From contig NZ_QNQT01000004.1 in assembly GCF_003362805.1 (NCBI RefSeq), positions 186,001-250,000 on the forward strand: a stretch of DNA of 64,000 nt. Reading direction: 5' to 3'. Below are positions 42,990-51,620 of this stretch, one piece after another; the stretch's first letter is position 1; every line of letters begins with the position of its first letter. The notes under the pieces were generated by a model. That model was not told where the DNA came from and did no database searches. It saw only the letters and a program-made list of their open reading frames with translations. The position numbers and the translations under genes are program-made. Source of the DNA: Neobacillus piezotolerans (GTDB lineage Bacteria; Bacillota; Bacilli; Bacillales; Cytobacillaceae).

Positions 42990-44324
42990 ATGACAGAAGA
43001 CGGATTGATACAGAAGAATTTTGGCGACGGAGTCTTTCTTGCGGACTTTAGCGGCAAGGTCGTTTACATAAATGAACAGGCGCGATTGAAATTTGGCTAT
43101 AGTGCGAAACCGCTCCAGCAAATGGAGTTTTATTTTCGTGATTTCCTTCCTGATATCGATCTTGGAACTGTGTCTGAAGGAATCGTTACAGGTGCATATG
43201 GACGAAATGCAGAGGGGGAGACATTTCCGCTCTTTTTCAGTATGAACAGCTTTTGGCTGGACGGAGATAAATATAGCCTCGTTGTCATCCAGGATATTAA
43301 AAACAGGGAAAGGCTTGACAAGGAGCTATCCGAACCGCTGAACGAATTGGTAGACCTGAAGTTCGCGCTAGACCAGTCCGCGATTGTCGCGATAACAGAC
43401 AGGCGCGGGGTGATTAAATATGTGAATGACAAGTTTTGCGAGATCTCGAAATACAGGGCAGAAGATCTGATCGGCCAGGATCACCGGATCATCAATTCGG
43501 GTTACCATCCGAAGGAATTTTTCGCAAGGCTTTGGAGGACGATTTCATCGGGTGACGTGTGGCAGGGAGAAATCAAAAATCGGGCTAAAGACGGCAGCTT
43601 TTACTGGGTTGATACGACGATTGTGCCTTTTTTGGATGAAGGAGGGAAGCCGTATCAATACCTGGCCATCCGGTTTGAAATAACCGAGCGGAAGCGGATG
43701 GAGGGTGAGCTGCAGAAAATGATGACCCGGATCATCGATGTCCAGGAAGATGAACGTAAGCGGCTCTCGCGGGAACTCCATGATGGCCTAGGACAAAATC
43801 TGTACAGTCATTTGATAACAATTAATCGGCTCCTGTCTGAAATCGATCATCCACTTCTCGTCCAGATGCAGGAGGAGGCAATGGAAATGATTGAGGAAAT
43901 CCGGGACCTTTCCTGGGAGCTTCGTCCATCAGTCCTCGATGACCTTGGCCTTGTCCCGGCCATTCGTTCCTTTTTAAACCGGTACTCGAGCCATTACAAG
44001 ATTTCCGTCCATTTCGAGTGTGTCCTTGGCCGGCGGCTTCCGGCAGGCACTGAAACAACGGTTTACCGCGTCATCCAGGAGGCGCTGACCAATACCCGGA
44101 AATATGCGGATGTGGATGAGGCCTGGGTCGTCATCCGTGAATACGATGATGCCGTCCGTGTCATAATTGAAGACCGGGGAAAAGGGTTTGTTGTCAGCGG
44201 CGGCCCACGGGGGGTCGGCCTATTCAGCATGGACGAACGCGCCAAGGCATCGGGCGGCGAGCTTCAAGTACTATCTGAGCCAAATAAGGGGACGAAGGTA
44301 ATCCTTGAAGTCCCGGTGGGTTGA
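42990..44324 (+). CDS. Double-PAS HisKA_3 histidine kinase (NreB-like position)
   Basis: 444 residues from ATG 42990, after GGAGG. Two PAS domains (about 10-110 and 125-245, the second ending in PYQYLAIRFEITERKRMEG with a PAC motif) precede HisKA_3 (RLSRELHDGLGQNLYS) and HATPase_c (EALTNTRKYA, DRGKGF, GVGLFSM). No membrane segment. Staphylococcal NreB carries four cysteines for an oxygen-labile 4Fe-4S cluster in its PAS domain. Here only one Cys lies in the PAS region (KFCEIS), so oxygen sensing by that mechanism is not supported. This is the second HisKA_3 kinase in the block. Confidence 0.84.
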   Translation: MTEDGLIQKNFGDGVFLADFSGKVVYINEQARLKFGYSAKPLQQMEFYFRDFLPDIDLGTVSEGIVTGAYGRNAEGETFPLFFSMNSFWLDGDKYSLVVIQDIKNRERLDKELSEPLNELVDLKFALDQSAIVAITDRRGVIKYVNDKFCEISKYRAEDLIGQDHRIINSGYHPKEFFARLWRTISSGDVWQGEIKNRAKDGSFYWVDTTIVPFLDEGGKPYQYLAIRFEITERKRMEGELQKMMTRIIDVQEDERKRLSRELHDGLGQNLYSHLITINRLLSEIDHPLLVQMQEEAMEMIEEIRDLSWELRPSVLDDLGLVPAIRSFLNRYSSHYKISVHFECVLGRRLPAGTETTVYRVIQEALTNTRKYADVDEAWVVIREYDDAVRVIIEDRGKGFVVSGGPRGVGLFSMDERAKASGGELQVLSEPNKGTKVILEVPVG

Positions 44325-44362
44325 TGAATGTGGGTTTATGATATAAGGAACGTAAATGAAAA

Positions 44363-44402
44363 CAAGAAAACCGGCTGCGGGTATCCACAGCCGGTTTTCA
44401 TT
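44363..44402. terminator. Shared terminator
   Basis: GAAAACCGGCTG / CAGCCGGTTTTC, 12-bp perfect stem with T run on the plus strand; ends the regulatory block and faces the symporter gene. Confidence 0.85.
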
Positions 44403-44405
44403 TTT

Positions 44406-45932
44406 TTATAGACCAGTATTCGCCTTTACGAGAATTTCATCGAAATTTCTTGCATCTTCCTTCTTAGAGGATAAAAGGGTGCCGATGATGGCGGCTAAAA
44501 AGCCCATTGGAATGGAAACGATTCCTGGGTTTGTCAGGGTAACGAGCGGTTCTCCGACCAGAATGGCCGCACCAGCTTCAGGTGACCATATATTTGGTGA
44601 TATCGCAACCATGAGCAGGGCGCTTGCCAAGCCAACAATCATCCCGGTGATGGCGCCGGCCGTGTTGAACTTTTTCCAAAATATCGTCAGTAAAATAACA
44701 GGCAGGTTCGCGCTCGCGGCGACGGCAAACGCAAGGGAAACAAGGAACGCCACGTTCATCTTCTGGGCAAACAGGGCTAAAAGGATTGACAGGACCGCCA
44801 CCCCGATTGAAGCAAAGCGAGCCACCTTGACCTGCTGTTTTTCCGTAGCGGTTCCCTTTTTTAAAATATGGGCATAGAAATCATGCGCGAACGCGGATGC
44901 CGCGGAAAGCACCAGCCCTGCTACCACCGCTAGTATTGTCGCGAAGGCGACCGCCGAAATGAACGCAAACAGGAATTCTCCTCCAATCGCTTCCGCGAGA
45001 AGCGGCGCGGCCATATTCCCTGCCGCGTTGGCGGCGACTATTTTATCATAGCCGACGAATTTGGCGGCACCGAAACCGAGGAATACCGTCATCACATAGA
45101 AGATGCCGATGATCCATGTTGCGTAGATTACTGACTTCCGGGCCGTGATTGCATCCTTTACTGTGAAAAAGCGGATTAGGATATGAGGAAGTCCGGCCGT
45201 TCCCAGAACAAGGGCAAGGTTGAGCGAAATGGTATCCAACGGATTTTTGAACTTATTGCCAGGGTTCAAAAAGGCCTCCCCCAGCGGAGTCGCTGCCTTC
45301 ATTTCGTTGAACATTTTGAACACGCTGAAATCAAATTTTGCGAAAACGATGACGGAGATAATGAAAGTCCCCACCATTAGCAGGACGGCTTTCGCGATTT
45401 GCACCCAGGAGGTGGCGGTCATGCCTCCGAAAACGACATAAACGGTCATGAGCGTGCCGACGATGAGTACAGAATATATATAGTCGATACCGAGGAGCAG
45501 TTTAATCAGCGCCCCCGCGCCAACGAGCTGGGCGATCATGTAAAAAATCGAGATTGTGATCGTATTTAGCGCAACGACCCCGCGTACTTTCTTTTCCTTA
45601 AATCGGGCGGCAATCATGTCGGCCATCGTAAATTTCCCAAGATTCCTTAATGGTTCAGCGACGAGATAAAGGACAACAAGATAGGCGACTAAAAAACCGA
45701 TGCTATAGAAGAACCCGTCGAAGCCGGAGAGCGCGACCATCCCGGCGATTCCGAGGAAAGACGCCGCTGACATATAGTCGCCTGCGATGGCGAGCCCGTT
45801 CTGGAAACCTGTAAGGCTGGAATCAGCAGTATAAAAATCGCTTGTCGTCTTTGTCCGTTTTGAAGCATAATACGTGATTACGAGCGTAAGGAGTACGATA
45901 AACAAAAATAGTGAAAACGCGACAGTGTTCAT
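44406..45932 (-). CDS. Acetate-type sodium/solute symporter
   Basis: 508 residues, about 13 membrane segments. SSS family pattern: SDFYTADSSLTGFQNGLAIAGDYMSAASFLG near the N-terminus is typical of ActP/YwcA monocarboxylate (acetate, propionate, pyruvate) transporters. The start overlaps the upstream DUF485 gene by 4 nt, the usual pairing for this family. AT the C-terminus there is a short charged tail. Expected role: acetate scavenging. Substrate not proven. Confidence 0.87.
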   Translation of the reverse strand: MNTVAFSLFLFIVLLTLVITYYASKRTKTTSDFYTADSSLTGFQNGLAIAGDYMSAASFLGIAGMVALSGFDGFFYSIGFLVAYLVVLYLVAEPLRNLGKFTMADMIAARFKEKKVRGVVALNTITISIFYMIAQLVGAGALIKLLLGIDYIYSVLIVGTLMTVYVVFGGMTATSWVQIAKAVLLMVGTFIISVIVFAKFDFSVFKMFNEMKAATPLGEAFLNPGNKFKNPLDTISLNLALVLGTAGLPHILIRFFTVKDAITARKSVIYATWIIGIFYVMTVFLGFGAAKFVGYDKIVAANAAGNMAAPLLAEAIGGEFLFAFISAVAFATILAVVAGLVLSAASAFAHDFYAHILKKGTATEKQQVKVARFASIGVAVLSILLALFAQKMNVAFLVSLAFAVAASANLPVILLTIFWKKFNTAGAITGMIVGLASALLMVAISPNIWSPEAGAAILVGEPLVTLTNPGIVSIPMGFLAAIIGTLLSSKKEDARNFDEILVKANTGL

Positions 45933-46282
45933 TTCCGGGCCCTCCGTCCAACATTCTGCTTGATTTCCTCGACTAACCGGTCAAACCCGGCAGCTTTTTT
46001 TGTATAAATGATACATAACGCCCATGTCATGATGAATTGGGCGAACGCGAATACCCATGCCCAGCTGATTGGGCCTACCGCGGGGGTGTTCAGGATGGTT
46101 GAATAGGCGGTCAAAAAAGGAAGCGTGAAGTAAAAGGCCATGAAGAATAAGCTGGCTGGCAGCAAGAATTGCCGCTTTTCCCGGAGCAATTGCTGGAAGG
46201 AACTCGATTGGACGATTTTTGAATAGTCTAAAGAGGGAGAAGAAAGATCTTTTTCCTTTAATTGCCGTTCTTTCATTGCCAT
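45929..46282 (-). CDS. DUF485 membrane protein
   Basis: 117 residues from MAMKERQLKEKD; AAGGAGG lies 8 nt before this ATG, better than the upstream frame to 46327. A hydrophilic N-terminus of about 40 residues, then two membrane segments with the DUF485 pattern (LLREKRQFLLPASLFFMAFYF). Small partner translated just ahead of the acetate-type symporter; probably a helper subunit. Confidence 0.85.
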   Translation of the reverse strand: MAMKERQLKEKDLSSPSLDYSKIVQSSSFQQLLREKRQFLLPASLFFMAFYFTLPFLTAYSTILNTPAVGPISWAWVFAFAQFIMTWALCIIYTKKAAGFDRLVEEIKQNVGRRARK

Positions 46283-46554
46283 GAGCATTTCCTCCTTGAT
46301 GGAAAAAATAATATCAAATAAAATCATGGCTATTATATAACTATCAAAATAATTTGTAAATTCTGAATATGTCAGAATGACAGTGCTTTTATTGTGATTT
46401 TCCCAATGCGATTTTAATAGAATAGGCTTGTATTTTTGCTAGCGGAATGGATGGAACGAGGGCAAAGCCAGTAGTCGGCTATAGGAAGAAGTTGACATTT
46501 ACCATTTGCAGCGTAAAAATTAAAGTCAAATTGGTTAGGAAGGCGGAATCTGCC

Positions 46555-47100
46555 GTGAAAACAATCTACCTTATCCGCCATTGCCAGGCGGAAGGCCAGG
46601 AAAGGGAAGCAAGGCTTACGAAAGCCGGTGAAAGCCAGGCGAGGGAGCTTGCGGCATTTTTAAAGAACAAACAAATCGATAGGATCGTCTCAAGCCCATT
46701 TGAAAGGGCGGTTTCGACCATCCGCCCATTTGCGGAGGAAGCTGGAATGGATATAGAGACAGACGAACGGCTTACGGAGCGGGTATTGTCGGGGGCGCCA
46801 AAACCGAATTGGCTTGAGATGCTGGAAAAATCGTTCAGTGATCCCGGCTTGGCTTTTGAAGGAGGAGAGTCCGCAGCCGAGGCGGGGAAACGCGGCATTG
46901 ATGCTATTAATAAAGTCCTTGAAAAGAGCGGTAAAAATGCGGTGGTTGTCACGCATGGAAATCTGATGGCCACAATTCTCAGACACTATGACAATAGCTA
47001 TGGGTTCGAACTATGGAAGTCCCTCTCGAATCCGGATGTGTTTGAACTCACGTTTAAAGGCAATAGCCCGAAGATTAAGAGGATCTGGGAGTGGAATTAG
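46555..47100 (+). CDS. Histidine phosphatase (phosphoglycerate mutase-like)
   Basis: 181 residues from the GTG at 46555, the point where family homology starts (KTIYLIRHCQAEGQ). The catalytic RHG-type motif reads LIRHCQAEG, the second His is in VVTHGNLMAT, and Glu/Arg residues follow SPFERAVST. The third residue is Cys instead of Gly in the RHG triad, seen in a subset of the family. Substrate unclear; small phosphomonoesters likely. The next gene begins right after the stop. Confidence 0.84.
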   Translation: MKTIYLIRHCQAEGQEREARLTKAGESQARELAAFLKNKQIDRIVSSPFERAVSTIRPFAEEAGMDIETDERLTERVLSGAPKPNWLEMLEKSFSDPGLAFEGGESAAEAGKRGIDAINKVLEKSGKNAVVVTHGNLMATILRHYDNSYGFELWKSLSNPDVFELTFKGNSPKIKRIWEWN

Positions 47101-47124
47101 GTGGAAGGATACGAGGAATTAGTG

Positions 47125-47883
47125 ATGGAAAAAGTGAGCCGTATTCGTGGCTTGTTCAAGCGTGAGTTTAAAATCTTGGAAGGCCTTCCGATTTCAATTG
47201 TACTCGAACAAATTGAGCCTGGAACAGTACCGGATTGGGAAGAAAAAGTCTCGGAACTCATTGAGATTTCAGGAGAACTTGGAGTGGAACGCGTTGGGGT
47301 CACTTTGCATAAAGGAAACCCGGAAGCAGAGATGTTGGGCAATCTTCTGCTTGAAAAGGGATTTGAACATTTCTCTTCAAAAGTGGATGTAATCAAGGAT
47401 TTAAATAAACACGAGAAACCCGATGAAAAACTAATGTGGAGGTCTCTTGAATCTCCGGAGCTAACTGAAGAGGAGTTTAAAGATTACTGGGAGCAAGCGA
47501 TGCGTTTTTCCGCTAATCAGGCATCCTCTTTGTCGATGGACCAGCAGCTTGCTTCGGTCAAGGCGGAGCTCGGGGCAGAGTGGAAGGGTGCATGCCGTGT
47601 CTTTTATATAGAGGGGAAAGCGGTTGGTGTGGGCATTCCCCATATCGAACCTGGAATGCCTGGTGAGGGAAGGCTTTTCTATTTCGGAATCCTACCTGAG
47701 GCAAGGGGGCGGGGGCTTGGTGCGTTTTTACATAAAAATGCCCTTTCAATGCTTAAGGCCATTGGAGCCGACTATTATGTTGGGAGTACGCATCTGGCAA
47801 ATGTGGCGATGCAGCGGGTATTTGAGCGGAATGGATGCAGCGTCAGGTCTTATACCGAGTCGTATTATTTTTATTTTAAATAG
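47125..47883 (+). CDS. GNAT acetyltransferase
   Basis: 252 residues from ATG 47125 (GAGGAA upstream), 24 nt inside the longest frame. The C-terminal half is GNAT: RLFYFGILPEARGRGLGAFL contains the acetyl-CoA pyrophosphate loop R-G-R-G-L-G, followed by NVAMQRVFERNGC. The N-terminal half (about 1-120) is unassigned and may be a second, degenerate GNAT fold. Target unknown. Confidence 0.8.
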   Translation: MEKVSRIRGLFKREFKILEGLPISIVLEQIEPGTVPDWEEKVSELIEISGELGVERVGVTLHKGNPEAEMLGNLLLEKGFEHFSSKVDVIKDLNKHEKPDEKLMWRSLESPELTEEEFKDYWEQAMRFSANQASSLSMDQQLASVKAELGAEWKGACRVFYIEGKAVGVGIPHIEPGMPGEGRLFYFGILPEARGRGLGAFLHKNALSMLKAIGADYYVGSTHLANVAMQRVFERNGCSVRSYTESYYFYFK

Positions 47884-47915
47884 AATGAGTGCTGCGTCGT
47901 TAATTTTTAATTTTT

Positions 47916-47941
47916 TGCCACAAATGGCGCATGGTTCCGTC
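47916..47941 (+). promoter_or_regulatory. Candidate ECF-type promoter
   Basis: TGCCAC - 16 nt - CGTC, resembling the ECF pattern TGAAAC - 16 - CGTC/CGTA, 31 nt before the ECF sigma gene; would fit autoregulation. Confidence 0.4.
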
Positions 47942-47972
47942 TACTATATGAGGCGAAAGCGGAGGATAGCCG

Positions 47973-48503
47973 ATGTCGAGGAAAGAGATTATTTCAGAGT
48001 GGTTTCGGCAGTACAGCCATGATGTATACAATTTTTTGATTTACTATACGGGGAAGCGCGATGTGGAGGACCTGGTGCAGGAGACGTTCATCAAGGCGCT
48101 GAAGGGGCTGGAGCGGTTCAATTACAATTCAAGCCCGAAGACGTGGCTGTTTACGATTGCCCGGAACCAAGCAATTGACGAAGCGCGGAAAAAGAAAAAC
48201 AGGATATGGGACAAAATTTCCCGTTTAGATAAGTCGAATGAAGGGATGGACAGGGAAACTCCGGAGACGATTTTCGAGGGGAATGAGCAGGCGCAGGAGC
48301 TGCTGGCGGCAATCCACGGGCTGAAACAAAATTATCGTGACGTTGTAATCCTTCGGGGAATCAAGGAGCTGAGCGTCTCGGAAACAGCCGCGGTGCTTGG
48401 CTGGACCGAGGATATGGTCCGGTCCAATTACCACCGCGCCCTAAAAGCGCTCAGGAAGGAAAAAGGGGGTGGCCTTGATGAACAGCCAGGACGAATTTCG
48501 TGA
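47973..48503 (+). CDS. ECF RNA polymerase sigma factor
   Basis: 176 residues; GGAGG precedes the ATG. Region 2: VYNFLIYYTGKRDVEDLVQE and TWLFTIARNQAIDEARKKK; region 4: LKQNYRDVVILRGIKELSVS, ETAAVLGWTEDMVRSNYHRA. The next gene overlaps it and encodes a membrane-anchored protein, the usual anti-sigma arrangement. Signals and regulon unknown; SigX/SigM-like by layout. Confidence 0.9.
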   Translation: MSRKEIISEWFRQYSHDVYNFLIYYTGKRDVEDLVQETFIKALKGLERFNYNSSPKTWLFTIARNQAIDEARKKKNRIWDKISRLDKSNEGMDRETPETIFEGNEQAQELLAAIHGLKQNYRDVVILRGIKELSVSETAAVLGWTEDMVRSNYHRALKALRKEKGGGLDEQPGRIS

Positions 48504-49092
48504 GTTGGAATCACAATTGAACAGCCTTCCTTCTAAAAAATTAAATCCGGAATCGTTCGATGAGATCCATCAGCGTCTAATGATTGAGGCCGAAGCGTTA
48601 GATCGGAGAGTAAGAAGGGGTTCAATTTTGAAAAAAACAGCAATGGGAATGGCCGGTGCCGCGGCGCTTTGCATGATGCTGTTCCTTGGATTTTCGATGG
48701 GTCCGCAGACAAATTCGAGCGAGTCGTCGAAAATGTCGGGGCAAAAGAATGATGCGAAAGTCTCCGAGGATAGGGATGCTTCCGAGAGTGCGCCACATTT
48801 CAACGGGAAATTAGTTGTTGAAACCGGGGACGGCGCTACAAAGGAAATCACAGACCAGACCGAAATCGACAATGCCAATGATATCCTAGTAGATGCGGAA
48901 TGGGAAAATGCGAAGATGCAAATGGCCACTCCGCCTGATTGGAAACTCAATAATCGGTATTTGGTCTGGCTCACTCCGAGCAGCGACCAGCTGGAGATTA
49001 TTGTGAATGGTGAAAACAAATATAAAAAGCTGTCAAAGGAAGACTCGGAGGAGTTGTATGAAATCATCACCGGGAAAAAGCTAGGGGATTAG
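48478..49092 (+). CDS. Putative anti-sigma factor
   Basis: 204 residues from ATG 48478, overlapping the sigma gene by 26 nt; AAGGGGG upstream. A cytoplasmic helical N-terminus (about 1-50), one membrane segment (about 55-75, GMAGAAALCMMLFLGFSMG), and an outer domain of about 125 residues. No zinc HxxxCxxC motif is present. Context makes it the membrane anti-sigma for the ECF factor. Confidence 0.78.
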   Translation: MNSQDEFRELESQLNSLPSKKLNPESFDEIHQRLMIEAEALDRRVRRGSILKKTAMGMAGAAALCMMLFLGFSMGPQTNSSESSKMSGQKNDAKVSEDRDASESAPHFNGKLVVETGDGATKEITDQTEIDNANDILVDAEWENAKMQMATPPDWKLNNRYLVWLTPSSDQLEIIVNGENKYKKLSKEDSEELYEIITGKKLGD

Positions 49093-49164
49093 TGCATTTT
49101 AAAAAAAGATTCGAAACTAATCAGCTTCCCGCTCGTATAAGTGTAAAAAGGAAGGTGGATGAAG

Positions 49165-49341
49165 ATGGGTGATGTCATTTCTCAATTGCTCCCCCTTGTT
49201 CTCATGCTGGTATTCTTTGTGTCCCTAGGGTTGTTTGTAAACCGATTGGTGCGGAATCAAAAGGAACGGACCGCTTCAACCATGGAAATTGAAAGAAAAC
49301 TTGACCACATCATTAAATTGCTGGAAAAACAGCAATCATAA
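49165..49341 (+). CDS. DUF4083-like small membrane protein
   Basis: 58 residues from ATG 49165, 6 nt after AAGGTGG (49159 is alternative). One membrane segment (QLLPLVLMLVFFVSLGLFV) and a charged tail with IERKLDHIIKLLEKQ, the DUF4083 pattern. Function unknown. Confidence 0.75.
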   Translation: MGDVISQLLPLVLMLVFFVSLGLFVNRLVRNQKERTASTMEIERKLDHIIKLLEKQQS

Positions 49342-49348
49342 ACAGAGT

Positions 49349-49372
49349 CCCTGGCCTGAATAGCCAGGGGTT
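49349..49372. terminator. Terminator between convergent genes
   Basis: CCCTGGC / GCCAGGG stem with short loop. Confidence 0.6.
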
Positions 49373-49390
49373 AAAATTGTAGGCGTGGAG

Positions 49391-50680
49391 TTATGCCGTT
49401 TCTTTATCAGTGATCGCCTTTTTCCTAGTAAACACTTCCATGGCAAGGGCGATCAACGTGCCGACGACCAGGCCATTGCTAAGCAGTGTGACAGCAAGTG
49501 GCGGGAGCACCGAAAAAGAGTTCAAAGGGATAAACATTAAGCCTATGCCCGTGAATAAAGGGATGGCCGCCTTTTTGATTACTGTTTCCGCATCCTGGCT
49601 ATGGAAGAGTTCCTTTAAGCCAAGGGTTAAAATCTCCACATAAACCGGCAGGATTGCAGCATAGCCCACCGCGACGGGAAGTGTTGAGAAAAATGCCATA
49701 ATCGGTGAAAACAGGCTGGCCGCAAGCACGAGGCCGGACCCGATAATAAATGGGCCCTTTGTGAATACTTTATTCGTCTGAATAAAGCCAGCAGCTCCCG
49801 AGATGGCCACGGTCCCCATGGTGGAAAACAGGCCGCCGAGCATTTGGCTGATGCCCATGGTGATTCCCGCTTTCATCGAGCTTGGCTTGAGCGGTGTTTC
49901 GGTATGTGGTTGTACGACTTTTTCGACAACCTTAATGCTTGCGATCATATTGGTAATTAAGAGGATGGTGATCAGGAAAATAATCGGCAGCATGCCGGGT
50001 TCAATTCTCGGTCCCCCAAAAACGAACATGGAAGGAAGCTGGAACACGTGCTCCGTTTTTGCAATAGCTCCTGAGCCGAGGTTTAAAATTGAGTATAACG
50101 CCCAGCCGGCGCCAAGGCTGATGATGATGCTGAACTGGCCAAGCATTTTGCTGCGCCCCAGTGCAAACGAGAGAACCGCTGTAAAAGCGGATACGAACAC
50201 TATTTTTAGGCTGACAGCACCATTGGATGTTACCCCGAGCATCCCATTCAAAAACGAACCGCTCAGCTGGACAATCAGTAAAATCAGATATGTTCCAATA
50301 ACGGTGGAAGTAAACAGTTTGGACAAACGGTTCACAAGGCCGAGAGCCGTCATAAGGATGGCGATGATTCCGCTGATGATAAGCGAAAATTCCATTACCT
50401 TCAGTGTTTCATGGGCGGAACCATACAGGGTTTTCCCGATTCCCGCATATAATATGAAAAATCCCCACCATAAACCGGCAGGTCCCTCGTTGATCGGCAG
50501 TTTGTGGCCGAAAGCAACTTGCAAAAGTCCGGTTAAAGCCAGGACAAAAAAAGTCCTGGAGACGAAATCAATAGAGTCCTGCCCGGAAATTCCATAAAGC
50601 GCACCGACTGAAACGGGAACCACAATACTGCTCGAAACGATAAATAAAAACCATTGAATAGAGGCAATTAGTTTCCTCAA
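49391..50680 (-). CDS. NCS2 purine/uracil permease
   Basis: 429 residues, about 12-14 membrane segments. NCS2 features: N-terminal FLFIVSSSIVVPVSVG, EGPAGLWWG, and the TM8-TM10 region GGLFSTMGTVAISGAAGFIQ. Closest in my memory is B. subtilis YwdJ. Imports a nucleobase with protons. No purine riboswitch is visible upstream. Substrate undetermined. Confidence 0.84.
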   Translation of the reverse strand: MRKLIASIQWFLFIVSSSIVVPVSVGALYGISGQDSIDFVSRTFFVLALTGLLQVAFGHKLPINEGPAGLWWGFFILYAGIGKTLYGSAHETLKVMEFSLIISGIIAILMTALGLVNRLSKLFTSTVIGTYLILLIVQLSGSFLNGMLGVTSNGAVSLKIVFVSAFTAVLSFALGRSKMLGQFSIIISLGAGWALYSILNLGSGAIAKTEHVFQLPSMFVFGGPRIEPGMLPIIFLITILLITNMIASIKVVEKVVQPHTETPLKPSSMKAGITMGISQMLGGLFSTMGTVAISGAAGFIQTNKVFTKGPFIIGSGLVLAASLFSPIMAFFSTLPVAVGYAAILPVYVEILTLGLKELFHSQDAETVIKKAAIPLFTGIGLMFIPLNSFSVLPPLAVTLLSNGLVVGTLIALAMEVFTRKKAITDKETA

Positions 50681-50948
50681 AGTAAGACCCCTTCGCTGTC
50701 CGAATCACTTGATGCATAAAAAAACTATCATATCCGCTTCAGGACGGTCAACCTGGCAAGTGCCCGAGTGTTAAATTCAATCTTTTCTGAAAACAATTGC
50801 CATAAAGGAAATACTCCGTTAAGGATGCCGAGTTTCCTTTGAAATACTCCAGGCATTTGTAAAAAAATTACCGGAATGCCATATATCTATTTAACCATAT
50901 CCCTTATTATGGTACGTTTTCCATAAGGAGAAAAGAGGAGGAACAACT
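50681..50948. other. Divergent region permease / yknW
   Basis: 268 bp. Contains promoter-like AT-rich stretches, but I found no clear SigW-type (TGAAAC - CGTA) promoter before yknW and no riboswitch. Confidence 0.35.
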
Positions 50949-51620
50949 ATGGAAACCCAAATTGAAACAAATGCGGCGAAGCAGCCGCCATCCCTAATCG
51001 GCATCTTTACGAGCCCGGGAGAGCAGTTTAAAAGGATTAGGACAAACCCGAAAATCTGGGTGCCGCTTCTGATTGTAGCGGTTGTTAATGCGGTTGGGAT
51101 GGGAATCATGGCAATGATGATGGATTCGGACATGCTTATTAAACAGGGGGTGCCAGAGGAAAATGCTGATACCATCCTTGGCTTTACCCGGATTGCGATG
51201 GTTGCGACCGGAGTCATCACTCCCGCAATCGGCGCGCTGATTTCAAGTGCGATTATGATAGCTGTCGCGAAGATTTCCAATGCCCCGGTTACATTCAGGC
51301 AGCTGTTTTCCATGAACACCTACATAAGTTTTGTCGCCGCTATCGGCCACCTGCTTAATATGGCTGTTGGGTATCTGATAGGCGCGGATGCGGAAACCCA
51401 TGTAACAAGCCTTGGCGGACTGCTTGGAAAAGGCAGTTCAGGGGTCCTTGGTGCAATTGAATTATTCGCAATTTGGGGAATGGTGCTGACGGCAATCGGG
51501 CTCTACAGAACGGCGCGCTTTCCAAAAGGGCTTGCCTGGGCGGTTGCCATCGTCTTTTTCCTTTTCGGAATTGGGCTGGCCGCAATTGGAACTTTGATGC
51601 AAGGAGCGCCTAAACTTTGA
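50949..51620 (+). CDS. yknW: YknW, Yip1-family membrane protein
   Basis: 223 residues; GAGGAGG precedes the ATG. N-terminal IGIFTSPGEQFKRIRTNPKI then five membrane segments: a Yip1-domain protein. It is the first gene of a four-gene set in the order and sizes of B. subtilis yknWXYZ, where YknW helps assemble the exporter that protects against the SdpC toxin. The stop overlaps yknX. Confidence 0.85.
   Translation: METQIETNAAKQPPSLIGIFTSPGEQFKRIRTNPKIWVPLLIVAVVNAVGMGIMAMMMDSDMLIKQGVPEENADTILGFTRIAMVATGVITPAIGALISSAIMIAVAKISNAPVTFRQLFSMNTYISFVAAIGHLLNMAVGYLIGADAETHVTSLGGLLGKGSSGVLGAIELFAIWGMVLTAIGLYRTARFPKGLAWAVAIVFFLFGIGLAAIGTLMQGAPKL

Noticed and set aside
42990-44324. NreB-type oxygen-sensing 4Fe-4S cluster in the double-PAS kinase
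   Set aside because: Only one cysteine lies in the PAS region, not the four needed.
50681-50948. Purine riboswitch for the NCS2 permease or SigW promoter for yknW
   Set aside because: Neither the purine-aptamer loop words nor a TGAAAC/CGTA pair at proper spacing could be found.
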